The position numbers and the translations under genes were made by a program. Shown here piece by piece: positions 5,603-7,512 of a stretch of DNA of 7,512 bases. The DNA is taken from assembly GCA_030539415.1 (NCBI GenBank), contig JAUNSE010000089.1:1-7512 (forward strand). The letters run 5' to 3'. Origin of the DNA: Desulfovibrionaceae bacterium (lineage in GTDB: Bacteria; Desulfobacterota; Desulfovibrionia; Desulfovibrionales; Desulfovibrionaceae). How positions within the stretch are numbered: the first letter of the stretch is position 1; each line of letters starts with the position of its first letter. The notes under the pieces are model-generated. The model did no database searches and was not told where the DNA came from. It saw only the letters and a program-made list of their open reading frames with translations.

Positions 5603-7006
5603 TCAGCAGTAGACGTCCCTGCGTCCGTCCCGAACTTTGGCAAGCAGTTTTTCGGATGTGCGGCGGACCCGTTCGTCCATTTCGTCCAGAGCCGCGCTGA
5701 TGGCCCTTTCACCGGCCTCATGCGCCTCGGGCGTGGCGTAGTCGAGCAGATACTCCTCGAAGGTGGACAGGGCGTTGGGGCCGCATTTGGCCTTGATGAG
5801 GCCCGGTTTGGCCAGATCCATGAAGTCCTTGCCCGTGCGTCCGAGGCGGTAGCAGCCTGTGCAGAAGGACGGGATGAAGCCGTGCTCGCCGAGGTCGGCA
5901 ATGACCTCGGCCAGGCTTCTGTGGTCGCCGAGCTGGAACTGGGCGGCCTCGAAGCGGCTTTCCGCTTCGTAGCCGCCGGGATTGGTGCGGCTGCCGGCGG
6001 AAATCTGGGAGACGCCGAGTTCAAGCGTCCGGCTGCGGATGGCGGAGCTTTCCCTGGTGGACATGATGATGCCCGTGTAGGGAACGGCCAGGCGCAGGAT
6101 GGCCACCAGCTTCAGGAAGTCCTCGTCGCTCACGGCGTGCGGCGGGCGGGAGGCCAGATCCGAGCCGATGGCGGGCTCGATGCGCGGCACGCTGATGGTG
6201 TGGCAGCCGACGCCGAAGCGCTCCTCGAGATGGGCGATGTGGCTCATCAGGGCCAGCGTCTCGAAGCGCCAGTCGTACAGGCCGTAGAGCAGGCCCATGC
6301 CCACATCGTCGATGCCGGCCAGCATGGCGCGGTCGAAGGACGAGGCGCGCCAGTCGAGATCCTTCTTGGGGCCTGCCAGATGCACCTGGGCGTAGGTGGG
6401 CCTGTGATAGGTCTCCTGGAAGAGCTGGAAGGTGCCGATGTGATGCTCCTTCAGGCGGCGGAAGTCCTCCACCGTGAGCGGAGCCAGATTGACGTTGACG
6501 CGGCGGATGGTGCTGCCGTTCACGTTCGCGGAATAGATGGCGTCAATGGAGTCGAGCACGTAGTCGATGCCGCTGCCGGGATAGGCCTCGCCGGCGACCA
6601 TGAGCACGCGCTTGTGCCCCTGGCTCAGAATGATCTCGGTCTGCTGCCTGATTTCGTCCGCATTGAGGGCCTTGCGCACGACTTCCCTGTTGGTGCGGCG
6701 GAAGGCGCAGTACAGGCATTCGTTCGAGCAGAGATTGGAGATGTAGAGCGGGGCGAAGAGCACGATGCGGTTGCCGTAGATCTCCTCCTTCACGGCCCTG
6801 GCCGCGTGGAAGAGCTCCTCCACGAGGTCGGGAGACGTGATGTTCATGAGGACGGCGACATCCTCGAGCCCGAGTCCTTTCAGCTCGCGTGCCCTGGCAA
6901 GGATCTCCCGGACCTTCGGCCCGTCTTCCGTGCGGGTGCCGGCCAGCAGCGTCTCGATCTTTCCGGCGTCAAGCCAGACTGCCTTAGTGTCTGCCGCGTG
7001 TTCCAT
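5603..7006 (-). CDS. hydG: [FeFe]-hydrogenase maturation tyrosine lyase HydG
   Basis: HydG is the radical SAM enzyme that splits tyrosine into p-cresol and dehydroglycine, then forms CO and cyanide and loads them on an iron-cysteine unit for the H-cluster. The 467-residue protein matches the usual length. The N-terminal radical SAM cluster motif is C93-x3-C97-x2-C100 in the context SNLCSNECLYCAF. The C-terminal auxiliary-cluster motif that separates HydG from ThiH is C382-x2-C385-x22-C408. The start ATG at 7006 has GGAGG (7014-7018) 7 bp upstream. The frame is open further upstream to 7132, but that part covers the AT-rich promoter region and has no ribosome site. It is the first gene of the hydG-hydrogenase-hydE-hydF operon, and the upstream terminator at 7176-7214 separates it from the tRNA gene. 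Confidence 0.97.
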   Translation of the reverse strand: MEHAADTKAVWLDAGKIETLLAGTRTEDGPKVREILARARELKGLGLEDVAVLMNITSPDLVEELFHAARAVKEEIYGNRIVLFAPLYISNLCSNECLYCAFRRTNREVVRKALNADEIRQQTEIILSQGHKRVLMVAGEAYPGSGIDYVLDSIDAIYSANVNGSTIRRVNVNLAPLTVEDFRRLKEHHIGTFQLFQETYHRPTYAQVHLAGPKKDLDWRASSFDRAMLAGIDDVGMGLLYGLYDWRFETLALMSHIAHLEERFGVGCHTISVPRIEPAIGSDLASRPPHAVSDEDFLKLVAILRLAVPYTGIIMSTRESSAIRSRTLELGVSQISAGSRTNPGGYEAESRFEAAQFQLGDHRSLAEVIADLGEHGFIPSFCTGCYRLGRTGKDFMDLAKPGLIKAKCGPNALSTFEEYLLDYATPEAHEAGERAISAALDEMDERVRRTSEKLLAKVRDGRRDVYC

Positions 7007-7059
7007 CTTTCTTCCTCCGAAGCCGGCTGACTGTCGGTTTCCATCTGATGCACAGTGAA

Positions 7060-7073
7060 ATTGTAAAGACAAT
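7060..7073. promoter_or_regulatory. Perfect inverted repeat upstream of hydG, candidate repressor/activator site
   Basis: ATTGT-AAAG-ACAAT is a perfect 5-4-5 inverted repeat, ending 53 bp before the hydG start codon. Its size and TTGT/ACAA arms recall sites bound by CRP/FNR-family or Rex-type redox regulators, but it fits no consensus exactly. It would lie just downstream of the proposed transcription start, which would suit a repressor. The regulator is unknown. Confidence 0.35.
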
Positions 7074-7097
7074 GAACCCGGTAATTTGGGTGACCTG

Positions 7098-7137
7098 ATT
7101 TGTCTCATATAATTTTCTGTGTCAATACTCAAACCAA
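7098..7137 (-). promoter_or_regulatory. Putative promoter region of the hyd operon
   Basis: This AT-rich stretch contains a perfect -35 hexamer TTGACA on the minus strand (7120-7125), followed after 16 bp by a weak -10, ACAAAT (7098-7103). An overlapping alternative is TTGGTT (7132-7137), 17 bp, AATTAT (7109-7114). It is the only plausible promoter segment between the tRNA terminator and hydG. Which pair is used cannot be decided from sequence. Confidence 0.4.
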
Positions 7138-7175
7138 GGCTTTCACTATTAATTTTTCAAATAAAACGAAGACGG

Positions 7176-7214
7176 AAAAAAGAAAAAGGGATTGCGGCTG
7201 TTTGCTGCAATCCC
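7176..7214 (-). terminator. Rho-independent terminator of the tRNA-Leu gene
   Basis: On the minus strand GGGATTGC (7214-7207) pairs perfectly with GCAATCCC (7195-7188). It is followed directly by a T-rich tail, TTTTTCTTTTTT (7187-7176). It begins 11 bp after the encoded CCA of the tRNA and insulates the hyd operon from tRNA transcription. Confidence 0.93.
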
Positions 7215-7225
7215 GTATTTTCTCA

Positions 7226-7312
7226 TGGTGCCGAAGGGGAGAGTCGAACTCCCACTCCCTTGCGAGAACTAGACCCTGAACCTAGCGTGTCTACCAATTC
7301 CACCACTTCGGC
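7226..7312 (-). tRNA. tRNA-Leu, anticodon CAG
   Basis: This 87-base class II tRNA includes an encoded CCA (7226-7228). The acceptor stem GCCGAAG/CTTCGGC is perfect over 7 bp. The D-arm region GGTGGAATTGGTAGAC is typical of leucine tRNAs. The anticodon stem CTAGG/TCTAG carries a loop TTCAGGG with anticodon CAG at 7276-7278, which reads CUG, expected to be a major leucine codon in this GC-rich genome. The long variable arm is TCTC-GCAA-GGGA, and the T-arm is GGGAG-TTCGACT-CTCCC. Its own promoter lies upstream and a rho-independent terminator downstream. Confidence 0.97.
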
Positions 7313-7322
7313 GTGAAAGGGA

Positions 7323-7351
7323 GAAGTACACTGTTCGCCCGCCCCTGTCAA
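7323..7351 (-). promoter_or_regulatory. Promoter of tRNA-Leu
   Basis: A perfect -35 TTGACA (7346-7351) is followed by a 17-bp spacer and a weak -10, TACTTC (7323-7328). This puts transcription start a few bases before the mature tRNA 5' end at 7312. The spacing and position fit a sigma-70 type stable-RNA promoter. Confidence 0.6.
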
Positions 7352-7384
7352 GCAAAAACGAAAAATTCTTTTCAGCGGGCATTT

Positions 7385-7409
7385 TCTGCCGCCGCCGCGC
7401 GACGGCAGA
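7385..7409. repeat. Short inverted repeat upstream of tRNA-Leu promoter
   Basis: TCTGCCG (7385-7391) and CGGCAGA (7403-7409) form a perfect 7-bp stem on an 11-base loop. It could be the decayed or T-less terminator of a gene to the right, but no T-run follows on either strand. No gene is seen in the 200 bases from 7313 to the window end apart from the tRNA promoter and the possible insertion-sequence end. Confidence 0.35.
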
Positions 7410-7459
7410 GGGGCCGCCTCCTTCAGGACAAAGTCTCCGGCAGCGCGGGGCAAAAATAA

Positions 7460-7512
7460 GGCTCTGTTGAACCAAAATGTTGATTTTAGAGGGGTACGGC
7501 CTCAAGGACTGA
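7460..7512. mobile_element. Possible insertion-sequence end (terminal inverted repeat-like), cut by window edge
   Basis: The sequence beginning GGCTCTGTTGAACC at 7460 resembles the GGCTTTGTTGAA-type terminal repeat of IS903 and other IS5-family elements. An AAAAT-GTTG-ATTTT inverted repeat follows at 7474-7487. The local composition also changes, from GC-rich upstream to AT-rich here. No transposase reading frame is visible because only 53 bases are in the window, so the call rests on resemblance of the end alone. Confidence 0.3.

Noticed and set aside
3997..5700. Long plus-strand open frame opposite the hydrogenase gene
   Set aside because: It is repetitive in Gly, Ala, Val, His and Leu, a typical mirror frame of a GC-rich gene. 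The minus strand has clear H-cluster motifs, and no ribosome site supports the plus frame.
5533..6024. Upstream extension of the hydrogenase frame into hydG
   Set aside because: It overlaps the hydG C-terminus in another frame, is rich in Pro, Ser and Arg, and the start at 5532 has a good ribosome site.
5720..7030. Long plus-strand open frame opposite hydG
   Set aside because: It is a codon-bias mirror of hydG without recognisable motifs.
7108..7113. Perfect TATAAT on the plus strand
   Set aside because: Its -35 candidate is weak, and it would drive transcription antisense to the tRNA with no plus-strand gene following.
7381..7390. Ten-base match (ATTTTCTGCC) to the repeat region upstream of the AraC gene (745-754), suggesting a shared operator
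   Set aside because: A single 10-base match is expected by chance several times over in a window of this size, and the phased copies are absent here.
7223..7505. Small minus-strand frames across the tRNA
   Set aside because: One contains the familiar mistranslation of a leucine tRNA (VVELVDTLGSGSS-like). The region is an RNA gene and its promoter.
7477..7512. Tiny plus-strand frame of 11 codons ending at the last base
   Set aside because: It has no ribosome site and no family resemblance, and it lies in the possible insertion-sequence end.
1..7512. CRISPR array, long tandem repeats or riboswitch
   Set aside because: I saw no regularly spaced repeats and no recognisable riboswitch core in the gene-free stretches.

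Overview
The window looks like chromosome from a GC-rich, strictly anaerobic bacterium. The protein style and the combination of a [FeFe]-hydrogenase with its maturases suggest a Desulfovibrio-type sulfate reducer or a close relative. That placement is inference from sequence style, not from a marker gene. Five complete protein genes, one truncated protein gene and one tRNA gene are supported.

Left part (1-1738): a truncated minus-strand gene encodes a small multi-helix membrane protein of the DUF4405 / b-type cytochrome kind. It diverges from a plus-strand AraC-family regulator at 824-1738. The 258-bp gap between them holds a 5'-leader hairpin and a set of phased short repeats that could be an operator. 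The regulator ends in a short hairpin-bearing gap and converges with the large operon to its right.

Central part (1794-7006, minus strand, transcribed right to left): hydG, a monomeric group B-type [FeFe]-hydrogenase, hydE and hydF. Together they encode one hydrogenase and all three dedicated H-cluster maturases. HydG cleaves tyrosine to give CO and cyanide on iron. HydE remodels that product. HydF assembles the two-iron subcluster and delivers it to the hydrogenase. The hydG-hydrogenase and hydrogenase-hydE gaps (70 and 95 bp) carry GC-rich stem-loops, while hydE and hydF are only 11 bp apart and probably translationally coupled. No electron-carrier or partner-subunit gene is present, so the physiological partner of the hydrogenase cannot be read from this window.

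Right part (7007-7512): an AT-rich hydG promoter region with a perfect 14-bp inverted repeat, then a rho-independent terminator, a tRNA-Leu(CAG) gene with encoded CCA and its promoter (all on the minus strand). The last 53 bases begin with a sequence that resembles a terminal inverted repeat of an IS5/IS903-like insertion sequence, with the rest of any element lying outside the window.

Nothing here is clearly a new system. The points most worth following are the poorly characterised group B hydrogenase with its extra cysteine clusters, the paired histidine spacing of the membrane protein, and the CxxCxxC motif in the AraC regulator.
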